From: an uncultured Oscillospiraceae bacterium
GTDB taxonomy: Bacteria > Bacillota > Clostridia > Oscillospirales > Oscillospiraceae
Direction: 5' to 3'
NCBI GenBank assembly: GCA_910583885.1
Contig: CAJUAC010000015.1
Span: forward strand, 1 to 51,037
Length of the DNA: 51,037 nucleotides
Shown: in pieces, positions 1 to 7,893 of the stretch
How positions within the stretch are numbered: the stretch's first letter is position 1
Layout: each line of letters begins with the position of its first letter
Translations under genes and position numbers: made by a program
The notes under the pieces: model-generated
Told to the model about the DNA's origin: nothing
The model's database searches: none
The model's input: the letters and a program-made list of their open reading frames with translations, nothing else

Positions 1-554
1 GTGCGATCCTGATTAACAACTTTATCCTGGTCCAGTTTTTGGGCATCTGCCCCTTTATGGGCGTGTCTAAGAAGATGGATACCGCCGTGGGCATGGGCTT
101 TGCGGTCATCTTCGTCATGGGCCTGGCCTCGGCGCTGTGCTACCCGGTGAACCGGCTGCTGGAATCGCTGGATCTGAAGTATATGCAGACAGTGGCCTTC
201 ATCCTGGTCATCGCGGCCCTGGTGCAGTTTGTGGAGATGTTCCTGAAAAAGTCTATCCCCACGCTGTATGAGGCCCTGGGCGTGTACCTGCCGCTGATTA
301 CCACCAACTGTGCGGTGCTGGGCGCGGTGCTGCTGAACGTGCAGAACAACTACAACTTCATCCAGTCCGTGGTCTATGGCGTCACCGGCGGCGTGGGCTT
401 CCTGCTGGCTATTGTGCTCTTTGCCAGTGTCCGGGAGCGGCTGGAGTTCTCTGAGCCGCCCAAGGCCTTCCGGGGGTTCCCCATTGCGCTGATCACAGCG
501 GGGCTGATGGCGTTGAGCTTCATGGGCTTCTCGGGGCTGCAAATTCCGTGGTGA
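1..554 (+). CDS. rnfA: Rnf electron transport complex subunit A, 5' partial
   Basis: Integral membrane subunit of the Rnf complex, which couples ferredoxin:NAD+ electron transfer to ion pumping across the cytoplasmic membrane. The reading frame enters at base 3 and gives 183 residues. Only about ten N-terminal residues of the usual ~190 seem to be missing. The conserved family stretch with NNF, VQFLGICPF and GVSKK is at the visible N-terminus, and the rest is a series of hydrophobic helices ending in LQIPW. The stop is followed 13 bases later by rnfB, whose ribosome site overlaps the rnfA end, as expected for an rnf operon (usually C-D-G-E-A-B). The other subunits would lie upstream of the window. 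Confidence 0.93.
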   Translation, partial: AILINNFILVQFLGICPFMGVSKKMDTAVGMGFAVIFVMGLASALCYPVNRLLESLDLKYMQTVAFILVIAALVQFVEMFLKKSIPTLYEALGVYLPLITTNCAVLGAVLLNVQNNYNFIQSVVYGVTGGVGFLLAIVLFASVRERLEFSEPPKAFRGFPIALITAGLMALSFMGFSGLQIPW

Positions 555-567
555 GGAGGAGAAAGGG

Positions 568-1398
568 ATGAATATTGTCTATGCTGTACTCACCTTGGGC
601 ATCCTGGGCGGCGTGTTCGCCCTGATCCTGGCGATCGCGTCCAAGGTATTCGAGGTAAAAACGGATCCCCGCCTGGAGCTCCTGCTGGACTGCCTGCCCG
701 GGGCCAACTGCGGCGGCTGCGGCTACCCCGGCTGCGCAGGCTGCGCGGCGGCGATCCTGGCGAAAAAGGCCCCGGTCAACGCCTGCCCCAGCTGCTCCGG
801 GGAGCAGACCTCCCGCATTGCCGCTGTGATGGGGGTGGAGGTGCAGGCCGTAGAGCGCCGGGTGGCCTTTGTCCGCTGCTCCGGCGGCACCCGGGCCGGC
901 CACAAGTTCGAGCGGTATGTGGGGATTGAGGATTGCGTAGCCGCCATGAAGGTCTCCGGCAACGGCACCCTGGACTGCGCCTTTGGCTGCCTGGGGCGCG
1001 GGACCTGCGTCCAGGTGTGCAAGTTTGACGCCATCCATATCAACGACAAGGGCGTGGCCGAGGTGGACCGGGAGAAGTGTACCTGCTGTATGCAGTGCGC
1101 CGCCGCCTGCCCCCGGAAGGTCATTGTCAGTATGCCCTATGCGGTGGATGTGGTGCTGCCCTGTGCCAACCATGAGAAGGGCGCATCCGCTAAGGCCCAC
1201 TGTGCGGTGAGCTGCATCGGCTGTAAGCTGTGCGAGCGCAACTGCCCTGCCGGGGCCATTACGGTGAACAACAACGTAGCCCGCATCGACTACGACAAGT
1301 GTACCTCCTGCGGCACCTGTGTGACCAAGTGCCCCAGGAAGCTGATTGTGGACATCCACGCCAACGGGAAGGTTGCGCCGGTGGTTGTACAGGAATAA
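568..1398 (+). CDS. rnfB: Rnf electron transport complex subunit B, iron-sulfur protein
   Basis: Polyferredoxin-like subunit of Rnf that passes electrons from reduced ferredoxin into the complex. It has an N-terminal membrane anchor (about residues 4-26). A four-Cys cluster domain follows, with Cys at 42, 48, 51, 56 and 59. The C-terminal half carries several CxxCxxC..CP ferredoxin motifs, including CTCCMQCAAACP, CIGCKLCERNCP and CTSCGTCVTKCP. The length of 276 aa is usual for clostridial RnfB. The start ATG follows a GAGGAGGAGAAAGGG ribosome site. It is the last gene of the operon: the next gene (thiI) converges on it and a hairpin lies between them. Confidence 0.95.
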   Translation: MNIVYAVLTLGILGGVFALILAIASKVFEVKTDPRLELLLDCLPGANCGGCGYPGCAGCAAAILAKKAPVNACPSCSGEQTSRIAAVMGVEVQAVERRVAFVRCSGGTRAGHKFERYVGIEDCVAAMKVSGNGTLDCAFGCLGRGTCVQVCKFDAIHINDKGVAEVDREKCTCCMQCAAACPRKVIVSMPYAVDVVLPCANHEKGASAKAHCAVSCIGCKLCERNCPAGAITVNNNVARIDYDKCTSCGTCVTKCPRKLIVDIHANGKVAPVVVQE

Positions 1399-1404
1399 GG
1401 ATCA

Positions 1405-1436
1405 AGGGCGCGTCCGGAGGGATCCGGGCGCGCCCT
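1405..1436. terminator. hairpin between convergent rnfB and thiI
   Basis: Inverted repeat AGGGCGCG...CGCGCCCT separated by 16 bases, a few bases after the rnfB stop and just outside the thiI stop. Neither side has a strong T-run, so termination strength is uncertain. It may serve both converging genes. Confidence 0.5.
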
Positions 1437-1449
1437 GAATAATTGGATT

Positions 1450-2628
1450 CTATTTTTCCATCGTGATGGTCCGCCGCTCGATGCCGTCCAGGGCCCGCTG
1501 GACAAGGCCCTCGATATCCAGCACCTGCTCGTAGGCAAGCACCTCATCCAGATGGGGGTGCGTCTTGGGATGGCGGGGGGTAAACACCGTGCAGCAATCC
1601 TCATAGGGCAGGATCGACGTCTCAAACGTCCCAATCCGCCGGGAGATACGGATGATCTCCTCCTTGTCCATCCCGATGACCGGCCGCAGCACCGGCAGAT
1701 GGCAGGCCTGGTCAGAGACCGTCAGTGCATCCATGGTCTGGCTGGCCACCTGGCCCAGGCACTCCCCCGTCACCAAAGCCTTGGCTCCGGTGCGGCGGGC
1801 CACACCCTCCGCCAGACGCATCATGAACCGGCGCATAATCAGGGTGAAGTGGTCCTCCGGGCAGTCCCGGCGGATGGCCTCCTGGATCTCCGTAAAGGGG
1901 ACAATGTGCAGCGTCATCCGGCCGCACCAGCCTGTCAGCTCCCTGGCCAGGGAGCACACCTTCTCCAGAGCCTGCTGGGAGGTGTAAGGCGGGGAGAAGA
2001 AGTGGACCAGCTCCAGCTGGACTCCCCGTTTGGCGATCATGTAGGAGGAAACCGGGCTGTCAATGCCGCCGGACAGCAGGCTCACCGCCGTGCCGCCCAT
2101 GCCGATGGGCAGTCCCCCTGCGCCGGGCTGGGAGGGGCCGTGGACATAGGCCGCTTTCTCCCGTACCTCCACGTGGACGCACAGCTCCGGATGGTGGACG
2201 TCCACCCGCAGATGGGGGTACTCGTCGTGGAGCAGGCCGCCAACATACTGGGAGATCTCCATGCTGTTCATAGGGAATTTTTTGTCTGCCCGCTTGGTCT
2301 CCACCTTGAAGGTGTTGGCTGCCCGCAGTTCCCGGTCCAGATAGTTTTTGGCGCAGTGGAACATGGCGTCCTTATCCTTGGGGCAGGGGCGGGCCGGGGT
2401 GACGGCAATCACGCCGAACACCTGGCGGCAGGCGGCGAAGGCCCCCTCCATGTCGCAGGCCCCATCCTGGGGCTCAACGTAGACAGTGCTCTGCTTGGAG
2501 TAGACGCGGAAGCTGCCGTAGTGGACGAGGCGGCGGCGGATATTGCTGGTGAGCTTGTCCTCAAAGGAGCGGCGGTTGAGCCCCTTGAGCACCACCTCCC
2601 CCAGCTTGAGCAGGAGTATCTCATTCAT
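1450..2628 (-). CDS. thiI: tRNA 4-thiouridine synthetase ThiI
   Basis: Adenylates U8 of tRNA and transfers sulfur to it; in many bacteria ThiI also contributes sulfur to thiamine thiazole synthesis. The protein is 392 aa with an N-terminal NFLD/THUMP part (roughly residues 1-165) and a PP-loop ATPase with SGGIDSP at 186-192. It lacks the C-terminal rhodanese domain of the E. coli enzyme, which is normal for Firmicutes and implies that an IscS-type desulfurase delivers sulfur in trans. No desulfurase gene is visible nearby. The ribosome site is weak (AAGGA about 12 bases from the ATG). The gene follows the ybhB-like gene after 49 bases and is probably co-transcribed with it. Confidence 0.93.
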   Translation of the reverse strand: MNEILLLKLGEVVLKGLNRRSFEDKLTSNIRRRLVHYGSFRVYSKQSTVYVEPQDGACDMEGAFAACRQVFGVIAVTPARPCPKDKDAMFHCAKNYLDRELRAANTFKVETKRADKKFPMNSMEISQYVGGLLHDEYPHLRVDVHHPELCVHVEVREKAAYVHGPSQPGAGGLPIGMGGTAVSLLSGGIDSPVSSYMIAKRGVQLELVHFFSPPYTSQQALEKVCSLARELTGWCGRMTLHIVPFTEIQEAIRRDCPEDHFTLIMRRFMMRLAEGVARRTGAKALVTGECLGQVASQTMDALTVSDQACHLPVLRPVIGMDKEEIIRISRRIGTFETSILPYEDCCTVFTPRHPKTHPHLDEVLAYEQVLDIEGLVQRALDGIERRTITMEK

Positions 2629-2677
2629 AAGCGGTATCGTTCCTTATCATCTTAAATTCGGGTTGCTTCCGTTTCCG

Positions 2678-3142
2678 CTACTCAAACACACAAACGATAC
2701 TGCCCTGTTGGAGGATGTGCCCTCTTGCTTTCCGGATCAGGCGGTTTTTCGTAGCAGGAAACGTCAGGTCAAGTTCACTGTCCAAGGAGTACACAGTCAA
2801 GCGGTAGGAGTGCCGCCTGCCCTTGGGCGGTTTCGGGCCGGCATACTTGCAGAAGCCATAGCCGATCCCCTGCCGGGCGTTCCCCAGGCCAGGGACAGTC
2901 CTCCCACCGGGGATTGCCGGGGCAATCTGCTGGCTGGCCGGTATATTCCAGATCAGCCAGTGGGTAAAATCTTTAAAAAGTGGGTGTTTGATATCCTCCA
3001 GGGTAATTGCAAGGGTTTTTGCGTCCGGAGATAGGTTCTTTATGAAAAATCCGGGGGAGAGATCCTGGCCCCGCCCCGTATTCTCTATGGGGAACTTCCC
3101 GCCGTCTTCCATACCAGTACATTCAAATAGCAAACGGTCCAT
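2678..3142 (-). CDS. YbhB/YbcL-like PEBP-family protein
   Basis: A 154-residue member of the phosphatidylethanolamine-binding / Raf-kinase-inhibitor-like fold. The bacterial function is not established. Family marks seen are the DLSPGF segment near residue 27, TLAITLED, the WLIWNIP strand, GYGFCKYAGPKPP (ligand-site loop) and the HSYRLTVYSLD strand. There is no signal peptide, so it is probably cytoplasmic. A clear GAGGAGG ribosome site precedes the ATG. It lies 31 bases behind the pantothenate kinase gene and 49 bases ahead of thiI, suggesting one minus-strand unit without an obvious shared pathway. Confidence 0.85.
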   Translation of the reverse strand: MDRLLFECTGMEDGGKFPIENTGRGQDLSPGFFIKNLSPDAKTLAITLEDIKHPLFKDFTHWLIWNIPASQQIAPAIPGGRTVPGLGNARQGIGYGFCKYAGPKPPKGRRHSYRLTVYSLDSELDLTFPATKNRLIRKARGHILQQGSIVCVFE

Positions 3143-3173
3143 GTATACCGCCTCCTCTTCTCAACTGGCCAGT

Positions 3174-3995
3174 CTACTGGATCGACAGGGCCGCGCCGAT
3201 AGATGTGGCGTGGGTGGCGTTGTCCGGGATGATGAAGCGGATGCCCTGCAGCCGGGTGAAGAGGTCGAAGCAGGAGCGCGCCTGGGGCAGGTTGGACATG
3301 AACCCGGTCAGCACTGCGGTGTCGCAGCCGCAGGCCCGGCAGGCCATGACGGAGGTGGTGCCGATAGACTGGAGGACCATATTCACCACACCGGCGGCAA
3401 AATCGCCGGCTGTAGCGCTGTCGGAGACACTGCCGAAGTTGGCAGCGGTGATGTCGAGCGGCAGGGAGGGGTGGCTGTTGCGGGTCAGATCCCCCACCGT
3501 CAGGTCGATGCGGCTGATATCGCCGGCCGCAGCCAGCTTCACAATCTGCTGGTACTGGCTGGTGCCGCACAGCCGGGAGCACAGCCCAGCCAGGGTGCCG
3601 CCCCCCACGCCGGAGCCGCACAGGTGGCGCACCGCCTTCCCCTTCTCCGCCCAGATGAAGGCAGTCCCGGTGCCCATGCTGACCACCACGGCCCGCTCCT
3701 GGCCGCTCAGGGCCAGGCCGCCGGTCCCAACGGCGGTAAACTCCTCCACCTTTTGGGTGGGGATGCCGTAGATGTCGCCCTCCACATAGGAGGCCCCCAC
3801 CCCTGTCAGGGCGATGCGGGATACATCCCCCAGCTCAAGGCCGTTGGTAAAGAGGAAATTCCCCATTGCGCCATACAGGGAGGTAATGGGGTCCTGGGCC
3901 TGTACCCGCTGCATGGTGACGACGGAGTTGTCTGTGCGCAGCCCCACGATTTTGGTGGTGGAACCGCCGATATCAATCCCTAAAATGATAGACAT
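3174..3995 (-). CDS. type II pantothenate kinase-like protein
   Basis: Predicted ATP-dependent pantothenate phosphorylation, the first step of coenzyme A synthesis, of the eukaryotic-like type II (CoaW) family. The ASKHA nucleotide-binding fold shows DIGGSTTK at residues 8-15, a GTGGLALSG loop, VVSMGTGTAF, GSGVGGGTLAGL and a C-terminal IPDNATHATSIGAAL segment. The ATG at 3995 was chosen because GGGAGGG lies six bases upstream and the phosphate-1 loop then begins at residue 8. An upstream in-frame ATG would overlap the promoter. The gene is divergent from pncB across a 181-bp region with back-to-back promoters. The family also includes sequences annotated only as BadF/BadG-like kinases, so the substrate is inferred. 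Confidence 0.85.
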   Translation of the reverse strand: MSIILGIDIGGSTTKIVGLRTDNSVVTMQRVQAQDPITSLYGAMGNFLFTNGLELGDVSRIALTGVGASYVEGDIYGIPTQKVEEFTAVGTGGLALSGQERAVVVSMGTGTAFIWAEKGKAVRHLCGSGVGGGTLAGLCSRLCGTSQYQQIVKLAAAGDISRIDLTVGDLTRNSHPSLPLDITAANFGSVSDSATAGDFAAGVVNMVLQSIGTTSVMACRACGCDTAVLTGFMSNLPQARSCFDLFTRLQGIRFIIPDNATHATSIGAALSIQ

Positions 3996-4050
3996 AGCAA
4001 AGTGCCCTCCCCAGGTGTTGGTTGTTCTCCCTGCGCCCACCGGCCCCCTT

Positions 4051-4079
4051 ATCTTAGAGGATACAGGAAGAAATGTCAA
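4051..4079 (-). promoter_or_regulatory. promoter of pantothenate kinase-ybhB-thiI unit
   Basis: TTGACA (4079-4074), 17-base spacer, TAAGAT (4056-4051), about 50 bases upstream of the kinase ATG. This is a near-consensus vegetative sigma site. Confidence 0.7.
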
Positions 4080-4087
4080 TTCCATCG

Positions 4088-4116
4088 TTGCAAATCCTGG
4101 AAAAAAGTTATACTAT
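4088..4116 (+). promoter_or_regulatory. pncB promoter
   Basis: TTGCAA (4088-4093), 17-base spacer, TACTAT (4111-4116), about 60 bases ahead of the pncB ATG. It is back to back with the minus-strand promoter, with the two -35 boxes eight bases apart. Confidence 0.65.
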
Positions 4117-4176
4117 AGAGTGGATGGGCCCCCTCAGCGGCCTGTCCATTACGAAAGAAACCGAGGAACGCTGTTT

Positions 4177-5625
4177 ATGGAACGTAAGGAGCGACTGAAC
4201 CTGTCCATGCTGTTCGACTTCTATGAGATGACCATGGCCAACGGTTATTTCCGCCAGGGGATGGGGGAGCGGGTCACGTATTTCGACGTGTTTTTCCGCA
4301 GGGTGCCCGATGGGGGCGGCTTCGCCATCGCCGCCGGCCTGGAGCAGCTGGTGGAGTATATCCAGGATCTCCACTTTGACGAGGAGGACATCGCCTATCT
4401 GCGCAGCAAAAACCTGTTCCAGGAGGATTTTTTAGACTACCTGCGTACATTCCGCTTCACTGGGGATGTGTGGGCCGTTCCGGAGGGGACGCCGGTATTC
4501 CCCGGTGAGCCGCTGGTGACAGTCCGCGCCCCGGCCTCCCAGGCCCAGCTCATTGAGACCTTCGCCCTGCTGTGCATCAACCACCAGAGCTTGGTCGCCA
4601 CCAAGGCCAACCGGGTCGTCCGGGCTGCCCAGGGCCGCACGGTGCTGGAGTTCGGCTCCCGCCGGGCCCAGGGGGTGGATGGGGCTGTGGTAGGGGCCCG
4701 GGCCGCCTACATCGGCGGTGTCCACGGCACTGCATGCGCCATCAGCGACCAGATCTACGGCGTACCCGCCGCCGGCACCATGGCCCACTCCTGGGTTCAG
4801 ATGTTTGACAGCCAGTACGAGGCGTTCAAGACCTACTGCGAGATCTACCCCACCAACGCCGTCCTGCTGGTGGATACCTACAACACGCTGAAAAGCGGCG
4901 TACCCGACGCGATCCGCGCGTTTAACGAGGTGCTCAAGCCCCTGGGCATCACCAAGTGCGGCATCCGCCTGGACTCCGGCGACATCGCCTACCTGACTAA
5001 GGAGGCACGGAAGATGCTGGATGCCGCCGGGTGGCAGAGCTGCACCATCTCGGCGTCCAACTCCCTGGACGAGGAGCTGATCCGGGACCTGCTGCTTCAG
5101 GGGGCGAAGATCGACTGCTTTGGTGTGGGCGAGCGGTTGATTACCGCCCGCAGCGAGCCGGTGTTCGGCGGCGTGTACAAGCTGGTGGCCGTGGAGCGGC
5201 CTGACGGGACGATCTCGCCCAAGATCAAGATCAGTGAGAACGTGGCCAAGATCACCACTCCCCACTATAAGAAGCTCTACCGCTTCTACGGCAACGATAC
5301 CGGCAAGGCGATTGCCGATTACCTCACCGTCTACGACGAATCTGTGGACGACAGCCATCCGCTGACCATCTTCGACCCGGATGCCACGTGGAAGAAGAAG
5401 GAGGTCTACGATTTCACCGCCAAGGAGCTCCAGATCCCCGTGTTCCAGGGGGGCAGGCTGGTCTACACCCTGCCGTCCCTGCCGGAGATCCGCGACTACT
5501 GCCTGCGCCAGGTGGACACACTGTGGGAGGAGGTCAAGCGCTTCGACAACCCCCACAAGTACTATGTCGACCTCTCCCAGAAGCTGTGGGATGTCAAGCA
5601 CGGCCTGCTGGAGCAAAACGGCTGA
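4177..5625 (+). CDS. pncB: nicotinate phosphoribosyltransferase
   Basis: Converts nicotinate and PRPP to nicotinate mononucleotide in the Preiss-Handler NAD salvage route. The protein is 482 aa. Motifs seen: DFYEMTMANGYF near the N-terminus, the EFGSRRAQGVDGA phosphate loop, LRLDSGDIAYL with its catalytic-site Asp residues, FGVGERL and the long Firmicute-type C-terminal part. The ATG at 4177 was chosen because it follows GAGG by ten bases and lies downstream of the promoter; the open frame upstream lacks family similarity. It leads a plus-strand run with the cardiolipin synthase 33 bases later. Confidence 0.95.
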   Translation: MERKERLNLSMLFDFYEMTMANGYFRQGMGERVTYFDVFFRRVPDGGGFAIAAGLEQLVEYIQDLHFDEEDIAYLRSKNLFQEDFLDYLRTFRFTGDVWAVPEGTPVFPGEPLVTVRAPASQAQLIETFALLCINHQSLVATKANRVVRAAQGRTVLEFGSRRAQGVDGAVVGARAAYIGGVHGTACAISDQIYGVPAAGTMAHSWVQMFDSQYEAFKTYCEIYPTNAVLLVDTYNTLKSGVPDAIRAFNEVLKPLGITKCGIRLDSGDIAYLTKEARKMLDAAGWQSCTISASNSLDEELIRDLLLQGAKIDCFGVGERLITARSEPVFGGVYKLVAVERPDGTISPKIKISENVAKITTPHYKKLYRFYGNDTGKAIADYLTVYDESVDDSHPLTIFDPDATWKKKEVYDFTAKELQIPVFQGGRLVYTLPSLPEIRDYCLRQVDTLWEEVKRFDNPHKYYVDLSQKLWDVKHGLLEQNG

Positions 5626-5658
5626 CCCCAGTATCCCCACCCCGGAAAGGAGACTCCT

Positions 5659-7227
5659 GTGAAAAAGCGCCCTGTCAAACAGACCACTGAGCGGCGGATC
5701 TCCGCCTCCCTGCGCATCGCCATGGCGGTGGGATTGCTGCTGCTCAATATCGGCTCCGTCATCCTGCTGACAAGCTTCCTCCAGATCCATTCCGCCATTG
5801 CCTTCGGCCTGCTGGAGGCGGTGGCCATTGCGGTGGCCGTCAATATCCAGTCCAGCCCCGTCAGCGCCAGCTACAAGCAGGCGTGGACGCTGCTGGTGGT
5901 AGCCCTGCCGGTGGCGGGGATGGTCCTCTACGTCCTGTGGGGCGGGAATATCCAGAGCAAGCGGCTGAACCTGCTGCCGGTGAAGGCCCCTGCTATGACC
6001 GCCATGGAGCGCAGGCAGGCCCAGCGGGAGCAGGAGCGGCTGGCCGATGCCCTGCCCAACTGGCTGCGGGCCAGCCAGCTGCTCTCCCGGTGGGACTTCC
6101 CCCTCTACCCAGGCACCGCTGTGACCTATTTCCCCTCCGGCGCGGCATTTTTTGACGATGTCATTGGGAAAATGGCGAAGGCGGAGCGGTTCATTTTCCT
6201 GGAGTATTTCATCCTGGCGGAGGGGCGGCTGTGGGACCGGATGCTGGAGGTGCTGACGGACCGGGCCAGGCACGGCGTGGAGATCAAGATTGTCTTTGAC
6301 GACTTCGGCAACATCACCCGGATGCGCAGCGAGACCATCGAGGGGATGCAGGCAGAGGGGATGGAGGTGCGCATCTTCAACCCCGTCCACCAGTATGTGA
6401 ACCGGCTGTACTTCAATTACCGGGACCACCGGAAGATCCTGTGCGTAGACGGGCAGTACGCCTACACCGGCGGGGTCAACGTGGCAGACGAGTATGTGGG
6501 GTATATCCGCCGGTTCGGGGAGTGGAAGGACAGCGGCGTCCTGCTGGACGGGAACGGCGCGTGGGGGCTGACGGCCCAGTTTATCCACATGTGGGAGATG
6601 CTCTCCGGCCGCCTGCACAGCGAGCACGACTACTACCGCCCCCATCTGCCGGAGGGGGCCGCCGCCCCTGCGGCGGAGGGCTGGTGCCAGCCCTTCACCG
6701 ACGGCCCCAGCAACAACCCGGACAACCCGGCGGAGGAGCTCTACCTCCAGTGCATCACCAACGCCCACCGGTATATCTGGATGACCACCCCCTATTTTGC
6801 GGTGGAGGACAGCGTGGTCCAGGCCCTGTGCATGGCCGCTGACTGCGGCGTGGATGTGCGGCTGCTGCTGCCAGGGATCCCGGACCACCAGTACACCTAT
6901 ATCGTGGCGGGATCCTACTATGAGCGGCTGCTGCGCCACGGGGTGAAGATCTACGAATTTGCCCCCGGCTTCCTCCACGCCAAGAGCCTGGTGGCCGACG
7001 GGGAGATGGCCCTGGTGGGCACCATTAACATGGACTACCGCAGCTTCCAGCTCCACCACGAGTGCGGCGTGGCCCTCTATGGCGTACCGGCCATCCGCGC
7101 ACTGCTGGCAGACCAGGAGGAGATCATGGCGCGCAGCGTCCAGGTGAGCCCGGCCCAGTGGGGGCAGCGCTCCTGGGGACGGCGGCTGCTGGAGAAGGTA
7201 CTGCGCGTATTTTCCATTTGGATGTAG
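5659..7227 (+). CDS. cls: cardiolipin synthase, phospholipase D superfamily
   Basis: Transfers a phosphatidyl group between two phosphatidylglycerols to make cardiolipin at the cytoplasmic membrane. It has 522 aa. Two N-terminal hydrophobic helices (about residues 18-37 and 40-60, with another near 75-93) precede two HKD catalytic motifs: H257-x-K259 in a YRDHRKILC context and H440-x-K442 in FLHAKSLVADG, each followed by the GG/GT..N..D pattern. The start is GTG at 5659, with GGAAAGGAG a few bases upstream. It sits between pncB and the corrinoid adenosyltransferase gene with short gaps. Confidence 0.94.
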   Translation: MKKRPVKQTTERRISASLRIAMAVGLLLLNIGSVILLTSFLQIHSAIAFGLLEAVAIAVAVNIQSSPVSASYKQAWTLLVVALPVAGMVLYVLWGGNIQSKRLNLLPVKAPAMTAMERRQAQREQERLADALPNWLRASQLLSRWDFPLYPGTAVTYFPSGAAFFDDVIGKMAKAERFIFLEYFILAEGRLWDRMLEVLTDRARHGVEIKIVFDDFGNITRMRSETIEGMQAEGMEVRIFNPVHQYVNRLYFNYRDHRKILCVDGQYAYTGGVNVADEYVGYIRRFGEWKDSGVLLDGNGAWGLTAQFIHMWEMLSGRLHSEHDYYRPHLPEGAAAPAAEGWCQPFTDGPSNNPDNPAEELYLQCITNAHRYIWMTTPYFAVEDSVVQALCMAADCGVDVRLLLPGIPDHQYTYIVAGSYYERLLRHGVKIYEFAPGFLHAKSLVADGEMALVGTINMDYRSFQLHHECGVALYGVPAIRALLADQEEIMARSVQVSPAQWGQRSWGRRLLEKVLRVFSIWM

Positions 7228-7272
7228 GCGGCGCAGATGTCAAAACAATTTTCAACAACAAGGAGAAACCAC

Positions 7273-7791
7273 ATGGCAGGATTGATCCACATCTACTGCG
7301 GCGACGGCAAGGGGAAGACCACCGCCGCCATGGGGCTGGCCCTACGGGCCGCCGGCAGCGGCAGGAAGGTGCTGCTGCTCCAGTTCCTCAAGGACGGCAA
7401 GAGCTCCGAGTTTGCCTCCCTGGCCCACGTCCCGGGGATTGAGGTTGTGCCCCAGACCCGCTCCTTCGGCTTCAGCTGGACCCTCACTGACGGGGAGCGG
7501 GCGGAGGCCAGGGCGTACTACACCGGCCTTCTGGAGGATGCGTTCCGCCGCGCCGGCGGGTTTGGCCTGCTGGTGCTGGATGAGGCCATGGGGGCCTGCT
7601 CCACGGGCATGGTGGAGGAGGCGCGGCTGCTGGAGCTGCTGGAGCAGCGCCCGGCGGAGCTGGAGGTCGTCCTGACGGGCCGGGATCCGTCCCAGGCGAT
7701 GCAGGACGCCGCAGACTACGTGACAGAGATGCGGAAGGTCAAGCACCCCTTTGAGCAGGGCATTCCCGCCCGGGAAGGGATTGAGTACTGA
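7273..7791 (+). CDS. corrinoid (cob(I)alamin) adenosyltransferase, CobA/BtuR type
   Basis: Adenosylates the cobalt of reduced corrinoids to give adenosylcobalamin or its precursors. The 172-aa protein opens with the P-loop GDGKGKTTAAMGLALRAAG near residue 10 and contains the LVLDEAMGA Walker-B-like strand. The C-terminus (TEMRKVKHPFEQGI) is the usual family ending. The ATG at 7273 has AAGGAG seven bases upstream. A start 36 bases earlier is possible but lacks a ribosome site. It follows cls by 45 bases, and no other cobalamin gene is in view, so it may serve salvage. Confidence 0.92.
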   Translation: MAGLIHIYCGDGKGKTTAAMGLALRAAGSGRKVLLLQFLKDGKSSEFASLAHVPGIEVVPQTRSFGFSWTLTDGERAEARAYYTGLLEDAFRRAGGFGLLVLDEAMGACSTGMVEEARLLELLEQRPAELEVVLTGRDPSQAMQDAADYVTEMRKVKHPFEQGIPAREGIEY

Positions 7792-7810
7792 GGGGGCATC
7801 CCTGGAACAG

Positions 7811-7853
7811 GTTTCTTTTGATCCGTTTCTTTTCCAAAGGAAACGGATGATTC
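7811..7853 (+). repeat. dispersed ~43-bp hairpin repeat, copy 1
   Basis: Perfect 9-bp arms ATCCGTTTC / GAAACGGAT around a 10-base centre, flanked by GTTTCTTTTG and GATTCC. Its reverse complement matches the copies at 33072-33114 and 22742-22785. It lies between the adenosyltransferase stop and pepT. There is no downstream T-run, so it is not an ordinary terminator. Confidence 0.6.
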
Positions 7854-7893
7854 CCCAATAAATTGAGAGAGAAGAGCGAGAGGAGAACCCGAT

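Noticed and set aside
4432..7059. Very long minus-strand open frame opposite pncB and cls
   Set aside because: Its translation is low-complexity (His/Gln/Gly/Leu-rich) with no family resemblance, as expected from the antisense strand of GC-rich coding DNA. The plus-strand genes are unambiguous. Similar shadows opposite uvrC, the NifU-like/GGGtGRT pair, the ABC gene, feoB, the phosphohexomutase and pheT were dismissed for the same reason.
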